Positions 13,092 to 20,062 of a stretch of DNA of 20,419 bases are shown piece by piece. The position numbers and the translations under genes are program-made. The notes beneath the pieces were generated by a model. That model saw nothing but the letters and a program-made list of their open reading frames with translations, made no database searches and was not told the origin of the DNA. Source of the stretch: a virus; IMG/VR virus record IMGVR_UViG_3300008267_009253, positions 1 to 20,419 of that record, one strand, 5' to 3'. Position 1 is the stretch's first letter. Every line of letters starts with the position of its first letter.

Positions 13092-13799
13092 ATGAGTTTA
13101 ATAACAGCCGGTCTAATTAATCATCTCGACGCTAATGTTCTTTTGTTATCTGGCTTTAGTGATGGTCAAAATCTTTTAAACGCGTATATACCAGATCAAG
13201 TTGATCCCGCTGGTTGGTATGGTTCAGGTGGTTACGATGTTAGAGTAGTAGCTAATGGACAGTTTACCCGGCCAGTCATAAGAACTAATACCGGGGTTAT
13301 TACTTTTAAAAACCCTAGCAAATATTTAGATTATACTTCTTTAACTGTTCTTGTTGCCGCTAAACGTACTGGTTCTAGTTATACCAACACATGGATGGGC
13401 TTATTTAGTACCTGGTATAATTATGCTGAATCAGGGGTAACCATTTTAGCTATATCTGATAACGCTAATACCGATAGCTTTACCGGCTGGGGCACATACG
13501 GGGGTATAACTACTACTCAATCAACTAGTGCGATGCCAATAAACACTCCAATAGTTGTAGGTATGACAACAAATAGCAATGCGTCTGGAGCATTTTATAC
13601 TAACGGCATTAATAGCGGGTTTTTTACAAGCACTAAGTCCCAGGCTTATTTTGGGGTAGGTGGTTTGGAATCTGCAAAAGGATTCTTTGTAGGGGATATA
13701 TACGAAGTTCTAGTTTATAACAGAATTCTTTCCAGTTCTGAAATACAGGATAGTTCAAACTATCTTATGAACAAGTGGTTTTACGCCCCTGCCTCTTGA
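13092..13799 (+). CDS. LamG/concanavalin A-like lectin domain protein, probable virion adhesin or decoration
   Basis: A 235-aa single-domain protein starting ITAGLINHLDANVL, the typical entry of LamG/ConA-like jelly-roll domains in phage structural proteins. Further signs are SLTVLVAAKRT, a Gly/Thr/Ser-rich middle, TPIVVGMTTN with YTNGINSG, and the closing IYEVLVYNRILSSSEIQ strand and helix that end such folds. It has no signal peptide. The fold usually binds carbohydrate; here it probably decorates the head or tail and helps attachment to host or mucus glycans. It starts one base after the gp15 stop, so it is likely translated with that tail-neck protein. The exact virion location is inference. 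Confidence 0.75.
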   Translation: MSLITAGLINHLDANVLLLSGFSDGQNLLNAYIPDQVDPAGWYGSGGYDVRVVANGQFTRPVIRTNTGVITFKNPSKYLDYTSLTVLVAAKRTGSSYTNTWMGLFSTWYNYAESGVTILAISDNANTDSFTGWGTYGGITTTQSTSAMPINTPIVVGMTTNSNASGAFYTNGINSGFFTSTKSQAYFGVGGLESAKGFFVGDIYEVLVYNRILSSSEIQDSSNYLMNKWFYAPAS

Positions 13800-13842
13800 T
13801 AATTAGTAATCCCAAAAATATAGTATATAATAAGCAATCTAC

Positions 13843-13850
13843 TGTAAATA
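13843..13850 (+). promoter_or_regulatory. Putative late promoter of the portal gene (TGTAAATA)
   Basis: TGTAAATA ends 6 bases before the portal ATG at 13857, in a 57-base A+T-rich gap with no Shine-Dalgarno sequence. Confidence 0.55.
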
Positions 13851-13856
13851 TTCTAA

Positions 13857-15683
13857 ATGGCTGACGACGTAAAACCTAATTTCTTTACTAAAGCTTTTAA
13901 CAACTTTGTAAACAAACTACCTTATACTAATAACGTACAGGTTATTACGGATATTAAATCTTTAAATCCAAAGTTTGAAACGTTTTATAATATCAGTTCT
14001 TCTGCTAAGGAAAAGATTTATAATCAAGCAGTTTCTACCGCCCAGGATAAGGATATTAATATACCCACTCTTGACGGTATTGTAATTAATAGAGCGTATC
14101 ATGACTATCTTTATGCGCTTGTAGATACGGACAAGCCAAAGAGGTTAGCGGATTATCGCATTATGGCTTCTTATGCTGAAATAAGCGCAGCATTAGATGA
14201 AATTTGCGATGAAATTTTTGTTAAAGACGATAAAGGTAGGTACGCCTCTCTTAAGGTTAGTGAAAGTAAAGATGAAATTATAGTTAAAGAGCTACAGAAA
14301 AACTTTAACAATATTATTGAATTATTTAATTTAGAGAACAAAGGGTTCGAATATTTTAGAGCAATATTAATAGATGCGGAACTTTACTTTGAAAATGTAA
14401 TTAACGAAAAGAAAAAAGAAGCAGGTATTATTGGTATTGTACAAATACCTACCGAGCACATTAACCCTATTTACGATAACGTACAAAATATGTTAATAAA
14501 AGGGTTTTTGCTACGTAAACCTGTTATCGACACTTCGACTAATAACCGTTATACTTCTAAACAAGAGTTAATACCTCTTGAACGCCATCAAGTAAGCTAC
14601 TTTCATTCAGGTACTTGGAACGAACATAAAACTATTCGTTTACCTTATATTGAAGTTGCGCGTAGAGCATATAAACAACTTTCCTTAATAGAAGATAGTA
14701 TTGTGGTGTATCGTTTAGTAAGAGCGCCTGAGCGTTTAGTTTTTAAAGTAGACGTAGGTAATATGCCAGCCCCTAAAGCTGAAGCTTATATTAAACGTCT
14801 GATGCAATCATATTGGTCCCGTAGAACCTATGATTCGACTCAAGGTAATTCGGTTAATGTCTACGACCCACAAAGCATGTTAGATAGCTATTGGTTTGCT
14901 AAGCGCCCCGATGGCAGTGGTACCGATGTTGTCAGCTTACCAGGTGGAGCTAATCTCGGTCAATTAGATGATCTTAACTACTTCGTTAATAAACTTTATA
15001 AAGCATTAAGAGTACCTTCAAGTCGTTTAAACCCTGACACGAAGTTTGCTGACGGAGCAGAAATTCTTAGAGAAGAACTTAAATTTGCTAAATTAATTAT
15101 TAGATTGCAGCGTCAGTTTGCATCTGCACTAAAAGAGACTTTTATTACCCATTTAAAGCTTAAAGGCCTTTGGGAACAATACAAACTTAGAGAAACTGAT
15201 ATTTATATAGGCCTTAACCCCCCTTCTTATTTTCACGTTGCTAGAGAAACTCAAATACAAGAACTTAAATTTAAAACCTTTAGCGATTTAGTAGGCACTG
15301 ATGCTGTTTCTAAGTCTTATGCTCTAAAGCGTTATATGGGCTGGACAGATGAAGAAGTTAAAGCTAATAGAGAGTGGCAGAAAAAAGACGCTGCATTTGT
15401 ATTTGAAATTAATCAAATTACTAATTCCGGACCAAATTGGAGAGAGGGTATAACTGCTGGCCCGGGCGCGGAGCAAGGCGGAGCACCAGCTGGTGGTGGT
15501 GCTGGCCCTGGTGGTGCACCACCTTCCTTTGGTCCTGGCCCTGGTGGCGGGGCATCTGAACTACCACCGCCTGAAGCTGGAGCGCCTGGAGCACCTGAAG
15601 GCGGGCCGCCTGCAGCTTCGGCTGGAGCTCCTGCAGCCCCAGCACCAGCTGGTGGAGCACCTAGCGCATTACCGGCTATTTAG
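13857..15683 (+). CDS. 20: Portal protein gp20
   Basis: Forms the dodecameric portal vertex used for head initiation, DNA packaging and tail attachment. The body (residues ~1-520) has T4-family gp20 features: RMASYAEISAALDEICDEI near residues 100-120, the VIPTEHI-like VQIPTEHINPIYD, a YFHSGTW segment, and the highly conserved GGANLGQLDDLNYF and LRVPSSRLN block at about 360-390 used to classify marine T4-like phages. At 608 aa it is longer than T4 gp20 (524) because of a Gly/Ala/Pro-rich tail from about residue 524 to the end. That tail is visibly G+C-rich and repetitive compared with the rest. The stop overlaps the stop of the minus-strand neck gene. Confidence 0.96.
   Translation: MADDVKPNFFTKAFNNFVNKLPYTNNVQVITDIKSLNPKFETFYNISSSAKEKIYNQAVSTAQDKDINIPTLDGIVINRAYHDYLYALVDTDKPKRLADYRIMASYAEISAALDEICDEIFVKDDKGRYASLKVSESKDEIIVKELQKNFNNIIELFNLENKGFEYFRAILIDAELYFENVINEKKKEAGIIGIVQIPTEHINPIYDNVQNMLIKGFLLRKPVIDTSTNNRYTSKQELIPLERHQVSYFHSGTWNEHKTIRLPYIEVARRAYKQLSLIEDSIVVYRLVRAPERLVFKVDVGNMPAPKAEAYIKRLMQSYWSRRTYDSTQGNSVNVYDPQSMLDSYWFAKRPDGSGTDVVSLPGGANLGQLDDLNYFVNKLYKALRVPSSRLNPDTKFADGAEILREELKFAKLIIRLQRQFASALKETFITHLKLKGLWEQYKLRETDIYIGLNPPSYFHVARETQIQELKFKTFSDLVGTDAVSKSYALKRYMGWTDEEVKANREWQKKDAAFVFEINQITNSGPNWREGITAGPGAEQGGAPAGGGAGPGGAPPSFGPGPGGGASELPPPEAGAPGAPEGGPPAASAGAPAAPAPAGGAPSALPAI
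15430..15680 (+). repeat. Low-complexity Gly/Ala/Pro-coding tract of gp20
   Basis: Imperfect repeats of GGAPAGG-, GPGG- and PAAPAP-type units encode the portal tail. A CACCAGCTGGTG palindrome occurs twice (near 15484 and 15650). The tract is much richer in G+C than the flanks. Other frames also stay open here because of composition, not coding. Confidence 0.7.
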
Positions 15684-16531
15684 CCCATGAAGAACATCGG
15701 CGGTTCTTGATCTTCTAAATCTTTCTTTTCTGTGGTACCTTGGGTCATTAAATCTTGGTAAGCTATGGTACCACTACCGAATAAAGATGTGCCTTGATAC
15801 TTACCACGAGTATTAGCTAAAGATATTTTTATTAATGCTTTAGCATATTCCATTACCCAACGTTCTTTTACTAAATCCTTAATTGGGCGCTCTAATTTAC
15901 ATGCAATTATTGCCCAGTAGCGATTGTTACCAGGACGTGCCGGGTCAGGAGTAATACGTAATACTTGAGTACGAGGGTCAAATCTAAAATAAGGCTGCAT
16001 TGCAAAGACCTTTTCCCGGGTCTTTAACCAGTCCTTTAAGATATGCCATGAAATTACATCAAATGCTTTACTACCTAAAGAATAAGCAAAGTGCATTTGT
16101 TGCGCTAGAGACTGCTCAATAGTAAACAAGGTGTTTACCCCCTCGTTAGTGCCTACTGAGAAGGAACTTACGTCTTGTACTTTTCTCCATACTTCTAAAT
16201 CTTGATCCCAACCGGATTGAAAAGTTGAACTTAGTGCAGAAACCTCAGGGTTTAAAGTATTGTTTATAAGAGTATCTAATTTTATACCCTTACCGTATGT
16301 GTATAAGTTACTATCAAATACTAATAGTTCTTCGGTACCTGGTACAAAGCGAGAATACATTTCGCATGCATAAGCTATAGAATCGTAAGCCGCTACGCAG
16401 GCTATTTCTAAATTAATTAATGGCGCTCCTAGTTGAAAGAATATTCTTTCAGCCAGCAAATCATAAGAAGTTATGCGGGAATTTAAATTTGTAGATAAAA
16501 ATGCGGACGGGCCAATAGTATTCGTAGCCAT
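15680..16531 (-). CDS. Probable neck/head-tail connector protein (gp13-like)
   Basis: A 283-aa protein. The N-terminus (SYDLLAERIFFQLGAPLINLEI followed by YDSIAYACEMYSRF) matches the pattern of T4-type neck proteins, where a 'RLGAP-x-x-x-x-E' strand precedes an acidic/aromatic helix. The C-terminal half holds WAIIACKLERPIKDLVKERW then an ALIKISLANTRGKYQ helix, as in gp13-like proteins of T4-like phages. T4 gp13 is 309 aa. It would sit between portal and tail. It is on the minus strand facing the portal, their stop codons overlapping, with its own late octamer (AGTAAGTA) 7 bases before the ATG. gp14 is the main alternative; a structure comparison would decide. Confidence 0.5.
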   Translation of the reverse strand: MATNTIGPSAFLSTNLNSRITSYDLLAERIFFQLGAPLINLEIACVAAYDSIAYACEMYSRFVPGTEELLVFDSNLYTYGKGIKLDTLINNTLNPEVSALSSTFQSGWDQDLEVWRKVQDVSSFSVGTNEGVNTLFTIEQSLAQQMHFAYSLGSKAFDVISWHILKDWLKTREKVFAMQPYFRFDPRTQVLRITPDPARPGNNRYWAIIACKLERPIKDLVKERWVMEYAKALIKISLANTRGKYQGTSLFGSGTIAYQDLMTQGTTEKKDLEDQEPPMFFMG

Positions 16532-16538
16532 ACCACAA

Positions 16539-16546
16539 TACTTACT
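16539..16546 (-). promoter_or_regulatory. Putative late promoter of the gp13-like gene (AGTAAGTA)
   Basis: On the minus strand AGTAAGTA ends 7 bases before the ATG at 16531 and overlaps the stop codon of the upstream GT9-like gene. It would let the neck gene be transcribed apart from the glycosyltransferases. Confidence 0.5.
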
Positions 16547-17015
16547 ACATCCCTAATACTTTTATAACTGCATCTCTTACAGTATCTACACTCACAAATG
16601 CATCTTTATTAAACTCGCATTGTTCCCAAAGCCAAAACTGTTTTTCTCTTAAATATTTTTTATGTTTAAGCAAATTAACGTTTTCTTTATATCCGAATAT
16701 TTCAGGATTAGATTGAGAAAATATAACTACCCCTTGCTTACGCTCATAGTTATGATTCATATGTTGCAGGAAACTATCAACTGATATCCAGGTATCGCAT
16801 TCGTTTATAAGATTTCTTATCTCTTTTAATTTTAAATTCTGCTTAAACTCAGTTACTCCTGGTATAGGCTTATCTTTACTTGCTCCTATTTGTATAACTT
16901 TAATATTAAAATTTATTAATAAAGCTACTAACTCAGTCCAATATGGAAAATTTTTAGGGTTTTCCTTACCGTTACGCAATGCTTGCGCATAGGGGCTTAT
17001 TAGTACTTGTTTCAT
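16545..17015 (-). CDS. GT9-like glycosyltransferase C-terminal (nucleotide-sugar-binding) domain
   Basis: A 156-aa protein matching only the C-terminal half of heptosyltransferase-type (GT9, GT-B fold) enzymes: VLISPYAQALRNGKENPKNFPYWTELV (K/N-x-PYW is typical), VIQIGASKDKPIPGV, then the ICxxC-like region LIN-ECDTWISVDSFLQHM where GT9 has 'DTGxxHLA', and VIFSQSNPEIFGY near the end. The matching N-terminal half is not in this gene but at the C-terminus of the gene directly upstream, which it overlaps by 4 bases (ATGA). The two polypeptides may therefore associate as a split GT9. Normal GT9 length is about 300-350 aa. It lies on the minus strand between virion genes. Confidence 0.65.
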   Translation of the reverse strand: MKQVLISPYAQALRNGKENPKNFPYWTELVALLINFNIKVIQIGASKDKPIPGVTEFKQNLKLKEIRNLINECDTWISVDSFLQHMNHNYERKQGVVIFSQSNPEIFGYKENVNLLKHKKYLREKQFWLWEQCEFNKDAFVSVDTVRDAVIKVLGM

Positions 17016-18067
17016 GATGTATATTTTGTTTTATAGGCTTCCCCTAATGACTTGGCCCAGTTATGTTTATCCATCCAAGCATATATATTATTTTCATCTT
17101 TATTTACCAATAGACAAGATTCAGCTAAACTTACTACCTCTACACCGATATCTTCTTCAAATACTTCAGGGTAACATGCTCCTATAATAATTCTATGGTC
17201 AAAATATTTCTTTTTTACAGCGGGTAAAGCAGTATAACGGAAAGCATAATGATCCCCTATACCTCCGTCCAGCGGTATTACTTTAATCTTAGAGATCGGT
17301 ACTTTCCATTTTCTTAAATATTCGTAGAATATTTTTTCATCTTGCTCAAAAAGTTTTACTTCATTTTGACTACGTATACCGCCTGCTCCGTAACGCATAT
17401 GCCAAGTCTTAACATCGGTTAAAACAACTAACCTCCAGTCTGTCCTTTTCATTTCATATGTAAAAATAGTCTCTTCTCTATGACCTACTTTAGAAAGCCT
17501 TAAATCATACCCGTGCTTACCAGCTTCCTTACGAAATAAAAATGTACTACCCTGTAAATGATCGACCTCGATTGTTTTTTGCTCGTGTTTTTCCATCCAC
17601 TGTATGTTTAGACCTAAAAATATATCTTCTATTTTATTCGATCCTAGTTTACTATAATTAAAAGGGTTTTTAGGATCTAGTATCAACGGACCCACGGCCC
17701 CTACTCTTGGATTATTAAAAGCGTAATTACTTAATTTCTGCAATGTATCCGATTCCATTACATTGTCATCATCTAGACGCCAAATCCAATCTGTGTTTAC
17801 ATCTTCTAATGCTCGTTGATGATTGATAATTTGACCTCGTCGTCCACCCACCTTTACTTCCCAGTTAATACCGACTCTATTTAATAAGGTAAATAGATTT
17901 TTATAAATTTCATTTTCTCGTAAATCTTCTAAAGTCGGATTATCATCGTAAATAAAAATAGTTCCAGGTTTTACTGTCTGATTTATTACAGATGTTAAAA
18001 CTAACGGCAACGTTGTTGAAAAACGTCCTTTTGTAGACACTGTAGCGGTAACATTATCTAAAACCAT
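17012..18067 (-). CDS. GT2 glycosyltransferase fused to the N-terminal half of a GT9-like enzyme
   Basis: A 351-aa two-part protein. Residues 1-250 are a GT-A/GT2 transferase: VTATVSTKGR start, IFIYDDN (37-43), WRLDDDNVM with the DDD metal site (99-101), HLQGSTFLFRKEAG, and a late EETIFTYEMKRTDWRLV followed by TWHMRYG. From about 260 the chain reads KIKVIPLDGGIGDHY (GGIGDH at 268-273), RYTALPAVKKKYFDHRIIIG, the classic start of GT9 heptosyltransferases. It ends where the inter-domain linker would be, and the next gene begins with the GT9 C-domain through an ATGA overlap. Acceptors are unknown: virion protein, DNA base or host surface glycan. It diverges from gp21. No exact late octamer precedes it, only a TAATATAT stretch. 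Confidence 0.75.
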   Translation of the reverse strand: MVLDNVTATVSTKGRFSTTLPLVLTSVINQTVKPGTIFIYDDNPTLEDLRENEIYKNLFTLLNRVGINWEVKVGGRRGQIINHQRALEDVNTDWIWRLDDDNVMESDTLQKLSNYAFNNPRVGAVGPLILDPKNPFNYSKLGSNKIEDIFLGLNIQWMEKHEQKTIEVDHLQGSTFLFRKEAGKHGYDLRLSKVGHREETIFTYEMKRTDWRLVVLTDVKTWHMRYGAGGIRSQNEVKLFEQDEKIFYEYLRKWKVPISKIKVIPLDGGIGDHYAFRYTALPAVKKKYFDHRIIIGACYPEVFEEDIGVEVVSLAESCLLVNKDENNIYAWMDKHNWAKSLGEAYKTKYTS

Positions 18068-18108
18068 ACAGATATATTACACCCCCACATAGAAAATGCT
18101 ACAGTTTG

Positions 18109-18116
18109 CATAAATA
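18109..18116 (+). promoter_or_regulatory. Putative late promoter of gp21 (CATAAATA)
   Basis: CATAAATA differs from T4 TATAAATA at the first base only and ends 11 bases before the gp21 ATG. No Shine-Dalgarno sequence is visible between them. Confidence 0.65.
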
Positions 18117-18127
18117 TATTAAACGGT

Positions 18128-18787
18128 ATGCTTCTTAAACTTATTACACAAGCCCCTATTGTAGAAGGTTTGGACTTCTTAATTGAAGAAGGGAACAAAG
18201 ATAAACCAGCGAGCTTATATGTTACTGGTGTATATATGGTTGCTGACGAAAAAAATCGTAACAATCGTATTTATAGTAGAGAAGAAATGCAAAAAGAAGT
18301 AAATCGTTACAACGAAGAATTTGTTACTAAAAATAGAGCATTAGGAGAACTAGAACACCCTCAAAGTGCAACAGTAAACAGTGAAAGAGCTTGTCATCTA
18401 ATTACAGAGTTAAGAATGGATGATAATATTGTAAGAGGCAAAAGTAAAATACTCAGTACCCCTATGGGTAAAGTGATGGAGTCTTTAGTTAGAGATGGGG
18501 TAAAAATGGGTATGTCATCTAGAGCTCTTGGTCAATTAGAAGATAAAGGCGGTGTTAATATAGTAAAGAATATGAAACTAATAACTATCGATGCCGTAGC
18601 TGATCCTTCAGCCCCTGGGGCATTCGTCAATGGTATATTAGAGTCTAAAAATTTTATAATTAAACAAGACGGGGGATACGAAGAAGTGTATAATGCTTTT
18701 GAAAATAAACTTTCTTCTTTGCCGCGTAAAGAAGTAGATGCCTATTTAAGAGAGCATATTATCCGCTTCATTAATTCTATTAAATAA
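18128..18787 (+). CDS. 21: Prohead core protease gp21
   Basis: Serine protease that digests the scaffold and trims head proteins during maturation. Its 219 aa matches T4 gp21 (212). The catalytic His is in GELEHP (H77) and the Ser in GMSSRALG (S130), spaced as in T4 (H85, S140). The first residues (MLLKLITQAPIVEGL) contain an I-V-E site like the [hydrophobic]-x-E cleavage consensus, and the C-terminal VADPSAPGAFV is family-typical. It has its own late-type octamer, heads the 21-22-23 block and diverges from the glycosyltransferase pair on the minus strand. Confidence 0.95.
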   Translation: MLLKLITQAPIVEGLDFLIEEGNKDKPASLYVTGVYMVADEKNRNNRIYSREEMQKEVNRYNEEFVTKNRALGELEHPQSATVNSERACHLITELRMDDNIVRGKSKILSTPMGKVMESLVRDGVKMGMSSRALGQLEDKGGVNIVKNMKLITIDAVADPSAPGAFVNGILESKNFIIKQDGGYEEVYNAFENKLSSLPRKEVDAYLREHIIRFINSIK

Positions 18788-18788
18788 C

Positions 18789-18938
18789 ATGAAAGAAAAA
18801 CAAGCTATAGTCAATTTTATTAAAAACGTCGCTAATAATAATTTTAAGCAGGCCGATGCTTTGTTAGCTTCTATTGTTAACGAAAAATTAAAAGCCCGTG
18901 TGCAAGCTGCAAACGCAAAGTTAACAAATAACAAATAA
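18789..18938 (+). CDS. Small probable prohead core protein, 49 aa
   Basis: A short gene between gp21 and gp22, starting MKEKQAIVNFIKNVANNNF and ending RVQAANAKLTNNK. It begins one base after the gp21 stop. The protein is a basic, alanine-rich helix with the layout of the small T4-like core proteins found among the prohead genes (gp67/gp68 are neighbours of 21 in T4). The location and composition suggest a core or scaffold accessory role; sequence identity to a named family cannot be claimed. The helix pattern 'FKQADALLASIV-EKLKARV' resembles repeated core-protein segments. Confidence 0.6.
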   Translation: MKEKQAIVNFIKNVANNNFKQADALLASIVNEKLKARVQAANAKLTNNK

Positions 18939-18963
18939 ACCACTCAAATTCCATCGCGAATTA

Positions 18964-18971
18964 CATAAATA
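18964..18971 (+). promoter_or_regulatory. Putative late promoter of gp22 (CATAAATA)
   Basis: CATAAATA ends 11 bases before the gp22 ATG, the same octamer and spacing as at gp21. This matched pair is the best evidence for the late promoter of this phage. Confidence 0.65.
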
Positions 18972-18982
18972 CTCTTATCCAT

Positions 18983-19930
18983 ATGAACGACATTACCAAT
19001 CTTTTAAAGGAAGCCACTAAGGACCTCTTATCCGAGGACAGCCTTAAGGCTATTGCAGAAGCAGTAGAAAAGAAAGCAGAAGAAAAGGTACAGTTAGCTG
19101 TTGAAGCAGCTTTAGTAAGACAAGACGAAGAATATGCATCTAAGCTTGAGAAGGTCCTCGAAGCTATTGATGCCGATCACACTGAAAAACTTGACAAGAT
19201 TGTAGGTCGTATTGACGAAGTACATGCTAAGAAGTTTAAGCACGCTTTAGCAACTCTTGATGAATCTCATTCAGGCAAACTTCAACAGCTTGTAAAACTA
19301 TATGAAAATGCCCTTAAGAATGAAGCAAATCAGTTTAAGGAAACTCTAGTAGAACAGCTTTCAAATTATATTGAACTCTATATTGACAAAGCTATTCCCG
19401 CTCAACAGATCAAGGAAGCTACTGAAAATGCTCGTTCCCGTAAGATTGTAAACGAAGTTAAGCGTCTTGTTGGTTTAAGCGATGAATTCGTTAATGAGAG
19501 TATCAAAGAAGCTCTTGTAGACGGTAAAAAGCAGATCGAAGAAGCTAATGCAAGAACAATTGAAATTGAAAAGCAGCTTAAGCTTGTAACTGAAAGAGCA
19601 GCTAGCGCCGAAAAGCAGATTTTCTTAGAAAAGAAATTAGAAAATTTCCCAACTGCAAAGAAAGAATATATGCAACGAGTACTTTCTGAAAAGAGTCTAA
19701 TTTCTATTAAAGAAAACTTTGAGTATGTTGCAAATATGTATGATAAGAAGGAATCCGAAGATGTAGAAACTCTTAAGGAATCCACTACTCCAAAGACAAA
19801 GGGGGTAGATGTCGTTACAGAAAATACAAAGACTGTAAATGAATCTAGATCATTCTCTACCGCTGATGGGGACGGTTCAGCTTTCGTAGCAAAAGCATAC
19901 GTAACTGAACTTACTAAAAAGGCATACTAA
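18983..19930 (+). CDS. 22: Prohead core scaffolding protein gp22
   Basis: Major scaffold of the prohead core, later digested by gp21. The 315-aa protein is almost entirely charged coiled coil (for example KAIAEAVEKKAEEKVQLAVEAA and repeated L-x-K-h-x-x-x-h-D-x-x-H units at about 47-95), with a C-terminal region KEYMQRVLSEKSL and a final FVAKAYVTELTKKAY resembling the capsid-interacting end of gp22 proteins. T4 gp22 is 269 aa. Three near repeats (LEAIDADHTEKLDKIV, RIDEVHAKKFKHAL, TLDESHSGKLQQLV) span about 61-105. Order 21-22-terminator-23 is the standard head arrangement, so function is secure even though scaffold sequence diverges fast. Confidence 0.92.
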   Translation: MNDITNLLKEATKDLLSEDSLKAIAEAVEKKAEEKVQLAVEAALVRQDEEYASKLEKVLEAIDADHTEKLDKIVGRIDEVHAKKFKHALATLDESHSGKLQQLVKLYENALKNEANQFKETLVEQLSNYIELYIDKAIPAQQIKEATENARSRKIVNEVKRLVGLSDEFVNESIKEALVDGKKQIEEANARTIEIEKQLKLVTERAASAEKQIFLEKKLENFPTAKKEYMQRVLSEKSLISIKENFEYVANMYDKKESEDVETLKESTTPKTKGVDVVTENTKTVNESRSFSTADGDGSAFVAKAYVTELTKKAY

Positions 19931-19959
19931 TTTATAGTATTTATAAATCAGATTTTTTC

Positions 19960-19989
19960 AAAAAGTCCCCGGAAACGGGGGCTTTTTTT
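19960..19989 (+). terminator. Rho-independent terminator between gp22 and gp23
   Basis: AAAAAGTCCCCG (19960-19971), GAAA tetraloop, CGGGGGCTTTTT (19976-19987) then more T: 12 pairs including one G-T, with a GNRA loop and a 7-T tract. It begins 30 bases after the gp22 stop. Its mirror-image A-tract would also make it work in the other direction. It lets gp23 be expressed at its own level. Confidence 0.92.
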
Positions 19990-19996
19990 GTAAGTA
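19989..19996 (+). promoter_or_regulatory. Putative late promoter of gp23 (TGTAAGTA)
   Basis: TGTAAGTA starts on the last base of the terminator T-tract and ends 66 bases before the gp23 ATG, the only long leader among the late-type octamers here. A 7-bp inverted repeat (AAGTACT 20012-20018, AGTACTT 20023-20029) lies in the leader and could form a hairpin. Confidence 0.4.
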
Positions 19997-20062
19997 TTTA
20001 CTCAATCGTTGAAGTACTGTTAAGTACTTGAGGTATGTTAGTTAAAACAAACATTTAGTTAT

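Noticed and set aside
15421-15660. Long open frames on both strands across the portal C-terminal tract
   Set aside because: They are by-products of the low-complexity G+C-rich repeat; translations are Gln/Leu/His-rich nonsense, and the portal frame is clearly the real one.
15732-15774. GTGGTACC / GGTACCAC 8-bp inverted repeat after the portal stop
   Set aside because: The 27-base loop and lack of a following T-run make it a poor terminator; probably chance within the gp13-like gene.
19402-19785. 127-codon minus-strand open frame under gp22
   Set aside because: Ser/Leu/Phe-rich translation typical of the antisense of a Lys/Glu coiled coil.
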